The notes beneath the pieces were generated by a model. That model saw nothing but the letters and a program-made list of their open reading frames with translations. It was not told the origin of the DNA and did no database searches. Both the position numbers and the translations under genes were made by a program. Below, one piece after another: positions 24,772 to 35,900 of a stretch of DNA of 64,000 bases (the stretch's first letter is position 1; each line of letters opens with the position of its first letter). The DNA is from Blakeslea trispora (Eukaryota > Mucoromycota > Mucoromycetes > Mucorales > Choanephoraceae): positions 62,001 to 126,000 of the forward strand of contig JAIWNE010000003.1 of NCBI GenBank assembly GCA_025331445.1. The letters are read 5' to 3'.

Positions 24772-26279
24772 ATGTTTAAAGGAGAAGAAGGTATGTAGTA
24801 ATACCAAGAAGCATATGTGCTCTTATTTGACACTTTTTTTTTTGTTTAGAACTCGCTCAATTTATCCGTAATTCGAAGAACGAGGATCTTTTTTTTTGAG
24901 TGTTCTTATTGCCAAAAACCAATATTTGGTGATAAACGCCAAATACAAGTCTGCCAAAGCTTTGGCTTCAAGCTGGACAAAAAGATATGAAGAAATGCTC
25001 TTGAAAAACAAGCCGGAATTGGCACACAGAAAGAAACTTCTATGTGACCAACAAGCTATGAACTGGGGAACATTTGCTTTCTTTGTCCAAAGATTTGTTC
25101 GCGCCCTCATCTTCCAGCAAGCCAACATCAGCAACAACAACAACATCAACAACAGCTTCCTCGACTTGGCACTCGAGAAGTCTTGACCACCTTCCACGGA
25201 ACGCGCTTTCTGTTTTTGCTGTAAAGAAGGACAGCCTCAAAACGGTGAGCAAAGATGCTCTGGGTGTTCAAAACAATAATAATGACTGTATTGTGAGCAA
25301 ATTCAATGCATTTCAACAATCATCTTTTGACAACATCTCCGGAAAAAAAAATTTGATTATAAGAGAGACCTTGCAAGCATCCTCTCTCTCTCTGTCCTCA
25401 ATCCTGATTGTTGACAAGAAACATCCTTTGCCCTTCCTGGACAAGCAAGAATTCGGTTGTCTCTTGTCTTCCTTGACAGGTGCTTATGATTGCATATCTA
25501 TGCCAAAGCGAGCATATAGTGATATATCGAAGATTGTGGTTGACTTTGCTGCTAGTGTTAAAGATGAAAACGACAAAGATAAGAATGATGAAGACAAAGA
25601 TGAAGGCTCCTATGACAAGTGGGATCTTGCCAGCATAAGCAAGAAAAACAAGAAGGATGATGCTGTTGGTGCCGTTGTTTCTGCTTTGATTGGACTCGTG
25701 GAAGAACTTCCGGATGTTGAATTCGAAATGTCTGAGATGTGTGCTCATTAGAAGTATCACAAAATTCAAGAAAGTAGTACCACACAAGTACGTTTTTTGT
25801 CTCAAACGACAACAATATATTGGCAGTTTTGTTTATGCATTAGCTCAAACAAATCAGCATTCAGCGTTGGCGATTCTATAGCCTGTCGACCCGATTATCG
25901 CGTTGATGTCTACTTGCAGCAACCACAAGAATACACCAATTTGATGGGTGAAGTGAAGCCAAGCAGTGTCAAGAACAACAGAGAAGCAACAATGATAGAT
26001 TTGATAGAAAACAGCCTATCATGCTAAACTCTGCCTCCCTCGAACACAAAGCCAGCTTCTTTCTCGGCTTCTGTAGTGTGGGTCCGACAATCAAGTTCTA
26101 TGCAACCCAAGAGTATGCGCTTGGGCTTGTTTACAATGTTTTTGTTAGATGAGGTCACCCTACCAACAACAACCGCAAAGTTTGATGCTCTGCTGCCATC
26201 TATCAGAACAATTTACAAAGTAAGCAAGTTCTATAAGCTGCATTGTTTCAAAAGTGAGAGTCAACCAGAAGCCCCCTAA
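24772..26279 (+). pseudogene. Broken lineage-specific gene with a possible PD-(D/E)XK-like motif
   Basis: Coding-like sequence scattered over all three plus frames. A short exon starts at 24772 (MFKGEE) and ends at a GTATGT donor (24791); coding resumes after TTTAG at 24850, then runs into a stop behind a nine-T run near 24889-24897. The frame recovers as LIAKNQYLVINAKYKSAKALA, shifts again near 25070, runs on to 25751, and further pieces continue to 26279. Two segments look conserved: RPDYRVDVYL followed 10-15 residues later by LMGEVKPS, and LGLFTMFLLDEVTLP. The D...EVK spacing could be a PD-(D/E)XK nuclease-like core, but that is inference. Frameshifts fall at homopolymers, so either decay or assembly error fits. 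Function unknown. Confidence 0.5.
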
Positions 26280-28721
26280 CCATCATTCACTCTACCCTTT
26301 TCAAAAGTAAAAGACCAAATACGAGCTTCAAAAAAAAAACAAAAGAAGCAATGATCATGTAACATGTTTTGTCGTGTTTGGCTTATCTGAACATGAATTC
26401 CTTAAGAATTGAAGTCTATATTTGTATATAAAGATCTACATCATAATTGGATTAAGTAATCCTACCAACACTATGTCAGTCTAGAATGATTTCATAAGCA
26501 AGTGCTATGAATCTGGATTAAAGAAGATGATAAGTAATAAGTCTTGCTAAAGAAAGTAAAATGTCAATATGTCATTAAAGGTGACACAGACTAGTCTATG
26601 ATATTGTTCTCTTGAATAGCCGGATCTAGTAAAGAGTAAAGACCAAAGGAATTCAAAGACGTAATAGCAATAGTAGATAGCAATTGGTATAAATACTCTC
26701 ATTTGTTTTGTTCATAATATAGGCATACGTAAAAACAGTCTCAAACTACTTACTATACTTGTTCCCATATTTCTTTACATTTCAATTTACCTCAATTTCA
26801 CATGTTTTTCCCTTTTCTTGTAAATAAAGTATTGATATCCCCCCAAGTAATGCAAATACACAGATAAAACAGTAGAACATTCTAACGTAATTGTTGCTTT
26901 GAAAAAAAAAAAAAGCCTTCATAAAGCATTTGCAAGACATAAACAAAAGCCAAGATGTTGTGACCATTCAAATAGATTTGATGTAGACCGAATTTCTCGA
27001 AAACAAAATAGTCGTTCTGTTACTGAAAGAAGAGTTTTTTTGTTTCATGGATGAACACTGTCTAGCGCAATACACCAAAAAGGTTTTCCATCTAAGCAAA
27101 ATCTTCTTTTGTTTACTGCTAAGGCCTTCAACAACATAATTGAAACTGTGAGCGAATCTTACTTGAATGTAAAGTGCGCTCCTCAATCCACATAAGAGCA
27201 TTGCATTTAGAGCAAAGAATACTCATCTGACCTAAATCGTCTCTCTCTTATTCGGGATCTTGGTTGGGTTTCGAGCTGCCATATGTCTAGTGTGCTCATA
27301 AAAAGGACATTTGCGACTTGGTTTGCGGCGATGAGTTAAGCTGTCACAGAAGTTGCAGACGAATTAATTGGAGATACTTGTCTCTATATATATTTAAAAC
27401 CAATATAGAAAACCCTTTTATGGCTATTCAACAAAAGCACACGAAACATTTCCGAACAAAATGCCACAAAAAAAAGAAAAACATTGTACAACCTATCTAA
27501 AGAAAAGCAGCCAATAATCAGTTTACTAGCTTCATGTATGGAATATGAATATATTGCCCTATCAGTCCCTTCACTTTTTTTTTTTTCGAATAAAGAATAT
27601 GAATAGTACCAACATGGTTTATCTGTGTTTTTTTAATGTTGTTTTTTTTGCATGCTGCTTTTTCTATGCATGAGTGAGCCTCGGTTCAGACAAGCAGAAA
27701 ACTTGAATCGGCCACAAGACAACGTGATGACCAGTGATCTCGAATGGTTGATAGTTCATCTCTCTCCTTCTCTTTTTTTTTTTTTTGTTTGTAAGCAATT
27801 CTGGTATTCACTCTGATCCAATCAAAAAATACTTTGCATAAAGCCTGCTGAATTCTCCGCCTTGGATTGGTTGATCACAAAGACAAACTTTGATTTGTAG
27901 TCAAAAAAAAAAAAGAACAAAAAGAATCTCAAGACATTGACTTTTCTTTCCTTTTTTAGGCGATTTATGATCAACACTGTTTTCTGCAAAAATAATAATA
28001 AAGAACCTTTCAGGAAAGAAAGAAAAAAAAAAGAGTAAAGAAGCCGAGAGCTCCTTTTTTTTTTATATATACATATACGAATGAAATTACTATAGCAACA
28101 AAATGAGAAATACAGTATATGCATGCATATAAAGTTAGCAAATCCCAAAATAAAATAAGCGCAGATTAAATAAGGTCAATCCTGTAAATACCAGCTATGT
28201 GTACATGAACAAATAGGCATTTACAATAAAAATTTAAAGAGAAAGGATGTTTTTATCTTTGAGTCATATCAAAATGTATAAATTATATAAATTTATACAA
28301 TTTTACCTTAATCCTCCAAGTGTATCGAGAGAGCACAAGTAGACTAGGCAGACCAATAACATTTTCATTGATTTACACGTTTGATTCTTTAAACTATTTC
28401 AGGGATCTACTTAAAAAAGTAAAAAGAAAAAAAAATCTGACAACTCTTATCCAATCATTTTCTTTCTTGGTCTATTTTACTTTTTGTGTTGAAATAATAA
28501 AGTCCACGCGAGATAAAAATCTGGATTTGATTGGACCATTTCTCTCTAGAAACTTAAGAATCTATCATACTGAAATCGATCAATACCAATGAATTAGACT
28601 CACACGACCTCACTTGACAGCATTCATCTGAATTTATATAAAAAGGGTGCACAATTCAACCCTGTTTCCCTTTTTTTCTTAAATTATCTTACTTTTACAA
28701 CAACAAAGAAGCATTCTTACT
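26280..28721. other. Gene-poor region upstream of the phosphate permease
   Basis: About 2.4 kb with no supported gene; short frames such as 26782-26967 and 27822-28148 on minus have no coding character. The last 100 bp contain a TATA-like TATATAAAA at 28635-28643 followed by a pyrimidine-rich and CAACAACAA leader, consistent with the permease promoter. Confidence 0.45.
28635..28643 (+). promoter_or_regulatory. TATA box of the phosphate permease gene
   Basis: TATATAAAA followed by AGGGTGCAC, about 85 bp before the ATG at 28722, with a T-rich and then CAACAACAA leader between. Position and sequence fit a TATA-driven inducible fungal promoter. No Pho4-type CACGTG was noticed nearby. Confidence 0.6.
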
Positions 28722-30326
28722 ATGACAGATATTGTTTCTCAACATGAGCAAGACCGTTTCGCTGCTGCTGAGCAAAAGCTACATTCACTTGAAAAGTTAG
28801 ATGACACAGCCGGTGCTGCTGGTGGTTGGAATTGGTTCACTGCCCGTACCATTCTTACCTCCGGTGCTGGTTTCTTCACCGATTCATACGATGTCTTCAT
28901 TATCAACTTGGTCACTCCTATGCTCGGTTTCGTTTACTATGCTCATAACAACAACAAGATCCCTTCTGACATTGAAGGTATATTGAAGGGTATGTCCTCT
29001 GTCGGTACCTTCATTGGTCAACTTTTGTTTGGTTTCTTGGGTGATATCTTGGGTCGTAAAATCTATGGTTTTGAATTATTGATCATCATTCTTGGTACCA
29101 TCAACTGTGCTACTTCATCTTCTGCTATTCGTGGTATTTCTGCTATCGGCTTCCTCGGTTTTTGGCGTTTGATTTTAGGTATTGGTGTAGGTGGTGATTA
29201 CCCAATGTCTGCTACTATCACCTCTGAATGGTCCGCTGCTGGTAAGCGTGGTATGATGATGGCTCTTATTTTCTCTATGCAAGGTATCGGTAATTTGGCT
29301 GCTGCCATTGTTACTTTGGTTGTCTTGGCTATCTTCAAGAATGCTATTATTGCCGATGTCATGAACTTGGATTATGTCTGGCGTCTCTGTATTGGTCTTG
29401 GTGCTGTTCCTGCCGTTGCCACCATCTACTTGCGTTTCACTATGCCTGAATCTCCTCGTTACTCTCTTAATGTTGAACATGATGTCGAAGCTGCTGCTGC
29501 TGCCAAAGGTCAAGTTGTTTCTTCCGAACTCGCTAAACAATATACCAAGGTCGAAGAAAAGCGTGACCACTGGGCCGAATTCAGAGCTTACTTTGGTCAA
29601 TGGAAGAACTTCAAGGTCTTGCTTGGTACTGCCTCTGCTTGGTTCTTGCTTGATGTTGCCTTCTATGGTCTTGGTCTTAACAACTCTGCCATCTTGTCTG
29701 CCATTGGTTATGCTAACAAGTCTACTCCCTTTGAAACTCTCTGGTACAACACTGTAGGTCAAATTATCATTACCTGTCTTGGTTCCGTTCCTGGTTACTA
29801 TGTTACTGTCTTTACCATCGAAAAATTGGGTCGTCGTTTCATTCAAATAATGGGTTTCGCCTGTACTACTGTTCTCTTTGCCATCCTTGCCGGTTGTTAC
29901 CACATCTTGATTGAAAAAGCCATGCCTGCCTTTATCTTCCTCTTCACTTTGGCTCAATTCTTCCAAAACTTTGGTGCCAACTCTACTACCTTTATTATTC
30001 CAGGTGAAGTTTTCCCTACCAAGGTTCGTGCTTCTGCTCACGGTATATCTGCTGCTGCTGGTAAGGCCGGTGCCATCCTTGCTTCTTTTGCCTTTAACGT
30101 ACTTGTTGATATCGGTGGTCCTAAGGGTGCTCACACTTTCTTACCTGAAGTTCTTGGTATCTTCTCTGGTGTCATGTTCTTGGGTCTCATTGTTACTATC
30201 CTTTGGATTCCTGAATCTAAGGGTAAGGATCTTGAAGAATTCGAAGAAGACTATGTTTCTCCTGCTATCGATGAATCTTCCACAGCTGAACAAAGTGTCC
30301 AAAACGAATCCGCCCTCAAGGCCTAA
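28722..30326 (+). CDS. PHO84: High-affinity inorganic phosphate permease (Pho84-like MFS)
   Basis: Intronless 534-residue plasma-membrane H+/phosphate symporter of the PHS family within the major facilitator superfamily. Twelve hydrophobic helices are arranged six plus six around a central hydrophilic loop (about 245-300). The MFS signature GFLGDILGRKIYG lies between helices 2 and 3, and the family motif GVGGDYPMSATI in helix 4 contains the conserved Asp used in phosphate/proton coupling. Helices of the second half include TFIIPGEVFPTKVRASAHG, also typical. Codon use is strongly biased to C/T-ending codons (GGT, GCT, ATC), unlike neighbouring genes, which suggests high expression. A TATA box lies 85 bp upstream. 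Yeast PHO84 is induced by phosphate starvation; regulation here is inferred from the family. Confidence 0.93.
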   Translation: MTDIVSQHEQDRFAAAEQKLHSLEKLDDTAGAAGGWNWFTARTILTSGAGFFTDSYDVFIINLVTPMLGFVYYAHNNNKIPSDIEGILKGMSSVGTFIGQLLFGFLGDILGRKIYGFELLIIILGTINCATSSSAIRGISAIGFLGFWRLILGIGVGGDYPMSATITSEWSAAGKRGMMMALIFSMQGIGNLAAAIVTLVVLAIFKNAIIADVMNLDYVWRLCIGLGAVPAVATIYLRFTMPESPRYSLNVEHDVEAAAAAKGQVVSSELAKQYTKVEEKRDHWAEFRAYFGQWKNFKVLLGTASAWFLLDVAFYGLGLNNSAILSAIGYANKSTPFETLWYNTVGQIIITCLGSVPGYYVTVFTIEKLGRRFIQIMGFACTTVLFAILAGCYHILIEKAMPAFIFLFTLAQFFQNFGANSTTFIIPGEVFPTKVRASAHGISAAAGKAGAILASFAFNVLVDIGGPKGAHTFLPEVLGIFSGVMFLGLIVTILWIPESKGKDLEEFEEDYVSPAIDESSTAEQSVQNESALKA

Positions 30327-30723
30327 ATTTCCTTTTACAACCTCTTTACACTCATACCCGCATTTAGACTTGGGTTGTATCATTATTAAAAAAAAAAAGA
30401 AAAAAAGTCTAATGTAAATAGAATTACTCTTTATATATCTTAATTAAACAAATAAAAATAAAAAAAAAGTTTATATTACAATACATTATCATTTCTCAGT
30501 TGCTTGGTGCCAAATAAAATATGTATAACAAGAGCATTTGGGTCCATAGATACATAATCATTTAATTTTACATAGTGATGTTAAGCTGCATAGCACTGTC
30601 ATTTGCTATTCTACAAGTAATGAATGCAGACAATAGTTGCAATCAAGATTTATGCTAAAGAACTGGGAACACAAACAATCTCTAAATTAAAGGATAACAG
30701 TGGACTTATTGTCCAAGCAATTT
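30327..30723. other. Convergent 3' regions
   Basis: 397 bp between convergent genes. It holds the 3' untranslated regions of the permease and the lipid kinase, with AT-rich sequence and AATAAA-like signals on both strands. No other feature is seen. Confidence 0.5.
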
Positions 30724-32401
30724 CTATATTTTCGAATTTAAAAAGGTAGGCTTGATAGTCAAGACAGAGGCTAAACGAGGATGAATTTCAACTTGGAAGG
30801 GCTTGCATGGTGCATGTTCACCATCAATAGATACAAAAGCCGTTTGGTTAGGCTTCACAATTGGTGTTAACCGAAAAGCCTTTGCTTTATAGTATTCAAT
30901 CTACATATATTAAGTTTAGTTTAGAGAATTGATGGCCATCGAATGTTGGTTACTTACAATCTTATTGTCAATATGTTTACCAGTCTCCACCTTTGTAAAT
31001 ACATCCAACTGCTTCATGATACCAGGACTACCTCGAACAAGCATCACATCAATAGTACCATCACTCGGTAGGGCACAAGGGTGACTCATCATACCTCGAG
31101 CCAATAATGGCACCTTGCTGGCCAAGAAAAAGGTAATGTCGCCATCGATCACTAACCAGTCTTTAGGAAGAGGTTCCGATAGATTTGGCATTTCGTCAAC
31201 TACCTGGCCTTCTAGCTCATTGATTGGAAGACGTTCTTCTTTTTCAAGAGCGTCCCGATACTTGGCTTTGATTCTGTTCTTGTCGGATTCAACCACTTGA
31301 ATAGCAGCCTGAACTTGATATGATTTACGACCAAAGATTTCTTGTAACATACCTACCAAGGTACGAGTATCACCCATCCAGCGCAAATGTTCTGTACCTA
31401 AATCAGCATAGGCAGTGATACCATAGTTTTGAGACAAGAAAGAGAAATAACGATGATCTTCATAGGTGATAGAGCACAGATCAAGCGCCAAGGGCTTACC
31501 CTTGATGACTTGGAGCGCGTTGAATTCTGGGTCAAAGCCTCTTTTTTCACCCAAGATTGAAATTGCAAGCGAGTTGTTTGTTCCACCAGGGATGATACCT
31601 AAAGAGACCTTTTTCATGGCATCTCTTGCATCTGGTCTCTTCAAGAACCCATTGATAATTTCATGAATCACACCATCACCACTAACAGCTACAATAGCAT
31701 CGTAATTGTTTACATCCAAATCTTTTGCTATCTGTAAAGCGTGGCCTTGATGTTCTGTGTCTATTTTTCAAAGAAGAAAAGAGGGAGGGATAATCTGTTG
31801 GGTTATTTTGCTTGAAAGAAAATCAATCTACGTACATTTGACCTCAATTTTGCATTTTGCATAATCGAAAATAGGACGAACATGAAACTCGAAAATCTCC
31901 TTTGCCTTTCCTTGTCCACCAAATGGATTGATCAAGACCAAGACTCGCTTACCAAATTTGACACCTTGATAAGCTTGTTCAGCCACTTGCTTACAGAATG
32001 CTTCAGCTTCTTCTCTTTGCTCTTCTTCAACAGAATAGATGAAGCCGAAAACGTCTGCTGGCGAATCTTCATCTGTTCTGTCGATGGGTAAAACACAATA
32101 AATATGAACTGTTCTTGTACGTTGATCATAATACGCATTCAAGATATAGGTGTTATCAATAGGTAATAGTGTCGGATCAGGTCCTTTCGATTGAGCAACA
32201 GGTATACAACAACACACGATGTCTGCATTCTTTCCAGCTAAAGATACGTGTATTCAGTTTTCTGTGTTCAAACTAGTTGCATAAAACAAACATACGGTTT
32301 CTTCCTTTAGCATTGAGATCGCCTTCAATACGAAGACCTTCTTTGTCTAAAGAGAGTTGAACAAGATGATTTCCTTTAGTGACAGTAAGTGACCGAACCA
32401 T
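30724..32401 (-). CDS. Sphingoid long-chain-base kinase (Lcb4/5-like, DAGK catalytic domain)
   Basis: Lipid kinase that phosphorylates sphingoid bases, inferred from family. Exons on minus: 32401-32296, 32237-31836, 31760-30958, 30900-30724 (495 residues). The diacylglycerol-kinase catalytic fold is clear: VLVLINPFGGQGKA (nucleotide-binding start, about residue 130), TEHQGHA, AVSGDGVIHEIINGF (GDG signature) and GIIPGGTNNSLA. The C-terminal lobe includes LCSITYEDHRYFSFLSQNYGI and the late CALPSDGTIDVMLVRG, as in sphingosine kinases. No N-terminal signal or membrane segment is seen, but the first 120 residues may serve membrane association as in Lcb4. All four exons join in frame with GTATGT, GTACGT and GTAAGT donors. 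Choice between sphingosine kinase and ceramide kinase rests on overall resemblance only. Confidence 0.85.
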
Positions 32402-32954
32402 AAAAAAAACGCGAAAAAAAAGAAGGGGAAATATCAGTTAAGCCTTCTTTTTTCGACTTGACGTTACACAGATTCACTTTTGTGTTAGTGTCAACAAACA
32501 CTTTAGTGTTCTTTACCCTAGATTGAGTCTCACTTTTGTTTGATGCCATAGTTTCAAATGTATGTTTCTTTATTGGCTTCTTGACACTATGATATTTCCT
32601 TTCTTTTTCAAGTGCATAGAAAATGATCCACATTAATAAATCGACTTAACATACTGAGTTTAAAATACTTTTTTCTTTTTTTGCAGCATATATGCGCCAC
32701 AAGGTTCTAAATCTAGTTTAAGCAAAATTCTCTTTTTTTTATGTACAATTAAATGAATAGAAGTAGTTGACTTCTTTGTTATTTTTTGATTTCTGGTTTT
32801 GTCTTGAAAGGGACTAACATAAAGGAAAGAAGATGTGTACGTGTGCGAGAGAGAGATCGAAATATGTATGTGTGTCTGTTGTCTGATTTTGTTTTCTGGA
32901 AATAAAAAGAAAGAAAAAGAGGTAGAAATAATATATAAATGTGTGTGTATATGG
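32402..32954. other. Intergenic region between two minus-strand genes
   Basis: 553 bp holding the promoter of the lipid kinase (upstream of 32401) and the 3' end of the bromodomain-kinase gene. T-runs and a TG/GA-rich stretch near 32830-32880 are present. Open frames across it are low-complexity and not supported. Confidence 0.4.
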
Positions 32955-35900
32955 TTAAGTATTAACAGGTGGATCTTTTGAAACCTTTGGTCGACCTCGC
33001 TGCTTTTGTCCGCCATTCATCTTTCTTCTTGGTTTCTTCTGTTTCTCCTCTTCTTCATTGCTTTCTTCAAATCCATACATACTCTTTGCTCTTCTAGCAC
33101 CTCGGGTATCAGACGAATACATCTTCCATTCGCCAATCAAGCCTTCCCTCACAGAGTCTTGGGAAATCCAGTCTAAGATCTCTTTAGCTGTAGCGCGGTC
33201 TTGTGGTCGTGTCTTGAGGCACTTTAGCAAGAGTTGACGACTGAGTTCTCCATGAACTTCTCCTTCTAAAGCTCTTTGTATACGATAGTCATCTTCTGCT
33301 ACATAACGTAGACCTTGTAGGTCTGTATCCAGAATACCACGCCATGGTTCCGTATCAGTAAACACTTTCCAAATCATGACACCTATTGAATAAATGTCCT
33401 CTGCCTGAGGATGAATTAACCAAGGAAGCACTTGATTGTCTGATCTGGCTTTGGGTAACGTTTGAATAGATCTAGATGTATTTTTTTTTTAAATTCTCTT
33501 ATTCTTTCTTTCTTTGAATAAGGTGATGCCTTACCTGTACATACGATAACCATGATCAGGCTTGCCCTTTACCCAAGGTAGTGACTCACACCAGGTTTCA
33601 AGCTCTTCTTTTGATTCTGGCACAACATCTCCATCGTATTCCCATTCTGCTCGAGGCACATCCACAAACCAGTCTCGGACATCTCTAGCTTCGCAAAATA
33701 CAGCTTTGCCAAAGTCAATAAGGTAAAGGTATACTTTCTCACTTCCATCTTCTAAAAACTGTCCTTCAATCGTATTGACCATGATGTTGACTTCTGAAAG
33801 ATCTCTATGAGCAAGACCGGCCTCATGAATGGTCTTCATACAGATCAACATTTGATGAATGACATCATACTTTTGGTAAGCTGATAAACGATGGTGAGAA
33901 TGAACATGTGCATATTGCTTCAATGTTGTTTGGTATCTAATATGCATCTAAGTATGGTGTAGAACTCTTCATAATATCTATATTATACCTTTCCATAGTT
34001 AATCCTGCTACATCACCATTATCGTTAAACAAGACATCTTTCATTTGGGCCATATGAGGAAGGTTTTTCAATTTCCTATCAATGAGTCGTTAATTTAGCT
34101 GTGCAAACGATATACTATAGAGTACGGTTTGCTTACATAAGACAAGCCACTTCAGTGATGCGCTGATACATGGTCATTTGTCTAAATGCTTGTACTACAA
34201 TATTATCAAAAAAGTAAACTCGCTTGAAAAAGCCCTCCGAATTTGGTGAATTCCAATTAATATGGCCGTGCGCTGTGATGTTCTTGATCTGAACACCTTT
34301 GCTTGTACACACTAAATGGCAAACAAAGTCAGCTAAACTACTTTAATACTTATGATGCCTTCACTTCTGCTTACCATTAAACAGTTTTCGCCATATTTCG
34401 TGATTGATTTCCTGTGTACCCAAACGCTGAGTGTTTGATATCATTTCAGCCTTTATGTCTACATCCATCTTCTGGTCTATCGAGGTGGATCGAGGTGAGG
34501 GCTTTTCGTCATCTGATCCTTCATTCACTTCCATAGCTTCATCTTCTTTTGTCTTGAGCATGCGTTGTTGAATCATGGCTCGAAGTGGTTGATTAGCCGC
34601 AGGTCGATCATTTCGATTTGAAGAGAGATGAGGTGCGGCTGTAGTACTGCTACTATGAGCACCACGACTACTCCCTGTAGCTGTTCTGTTTCCAGTTGGA
34701 TTATGCAAGGTTGTTTCTGTAGATTCGTCAATCTCAGGCAAGTCAAGGATCTTGCGAACTACTTTCTTTAGTAATCGCTTGGTAGCTGAATTGTGATGCC
34801 CACTCTTGTCATCGATGGCCATCTTTGAAGTGGCAAACATGCGCTTAAAAAAGTCTCTTTCGATTGTCTCGTTGACTTCAAAACTAATCTGATTCACAAC
34901 TCGCAATGGTCTCAAGTGAATCCAGCCTTTGGCTGCAAAATCGTCTGTACATTCGTTGATCTGGTCAATGTCAAATAATTCACTGGCAGGATAAGCCAGG
35001 ACCATGTCTGTCTCTATATTGATGTTTTTACTGCCTCGAACACGGCTTGACTTGGTATTATAGAAAATTGCCAAAACACCTTGAGATCGAATTTGACGAA
35101 GAAGAGTACGGTTCTTGGCAATATAGAAACGAGGCACAAGTCGGTGATTACCGTCCAAATCGTTTTTCATCCTTTCAATTGCCTGGAAGAAAGGTCCGTT
35201 CAATTGAAGATAAAGTAGTTTTTCGTTCGTCAAACCCTTTGTTTTCCGAGCCTTTGGTTCCAATGGAGACAGAGCTGAAATGGTATAGACTGTACTTTGT
35301 TCAGAAAAGACTTGCTCAATGGGAGGATAAGAAAAGTCCGATTCTTCAGGTAAGGTATCAGTGGGATCAAATTGAAAATCGTGAGGACCCAAGGGCTGCT
35401 GTTGTTTTCGAATCTGCTTCTTTATGTCAACCACAATTTTTATAAACAGCTTCTCTAGATTTTCTGCATGTTTTGGGATTGTACCGGCATTCCGATGAAA
35501 CGATCTTGCGTTCCTCCAGATCAATAACATGTCCTTTTCGAAACGAGCGAATTTGGTGTATTTGCCACGCCACACATTCTCTTCTATCGTGTACAGGTCC
35601 ATGGGCTTCTTTATTTCTTGGTGGTACAAAAAGGCGGTCTCAGGCACAGGCTGGATAAATGGCCAACAGTCGGGTGTAGACAAAAGCATATTTAGAATGT
35701 ATCGATACAGACGCAGAAAAAGACGAGTAACATTGTGTGGTGGCTCATATCGAACATGAGTCAAGTCAATCATTTTATCATCGGGCGATGCTACTCGTTT
35801 GGGTTGGTCTTCGTCCTTTGCAGTTGCACTCGCTTGCTCGTTCAAGACAGTATGGATCACAATGTTCTTGCTGCGTAAGCCTGCTACAATCATTCGTTGC

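Noticed and set aside
24482..24779. Overlapping 68- and 81-residue frames near 24.5 kb
   Set aside because: Two overlapping frames with no family likeness; probably chance.
29175..30134. 319-residue minus-strand open frame opposite the phosphate permease
   Set aside because: Antisense shadow caused by the strong codon bias of the permease; no helix, signal or family features.
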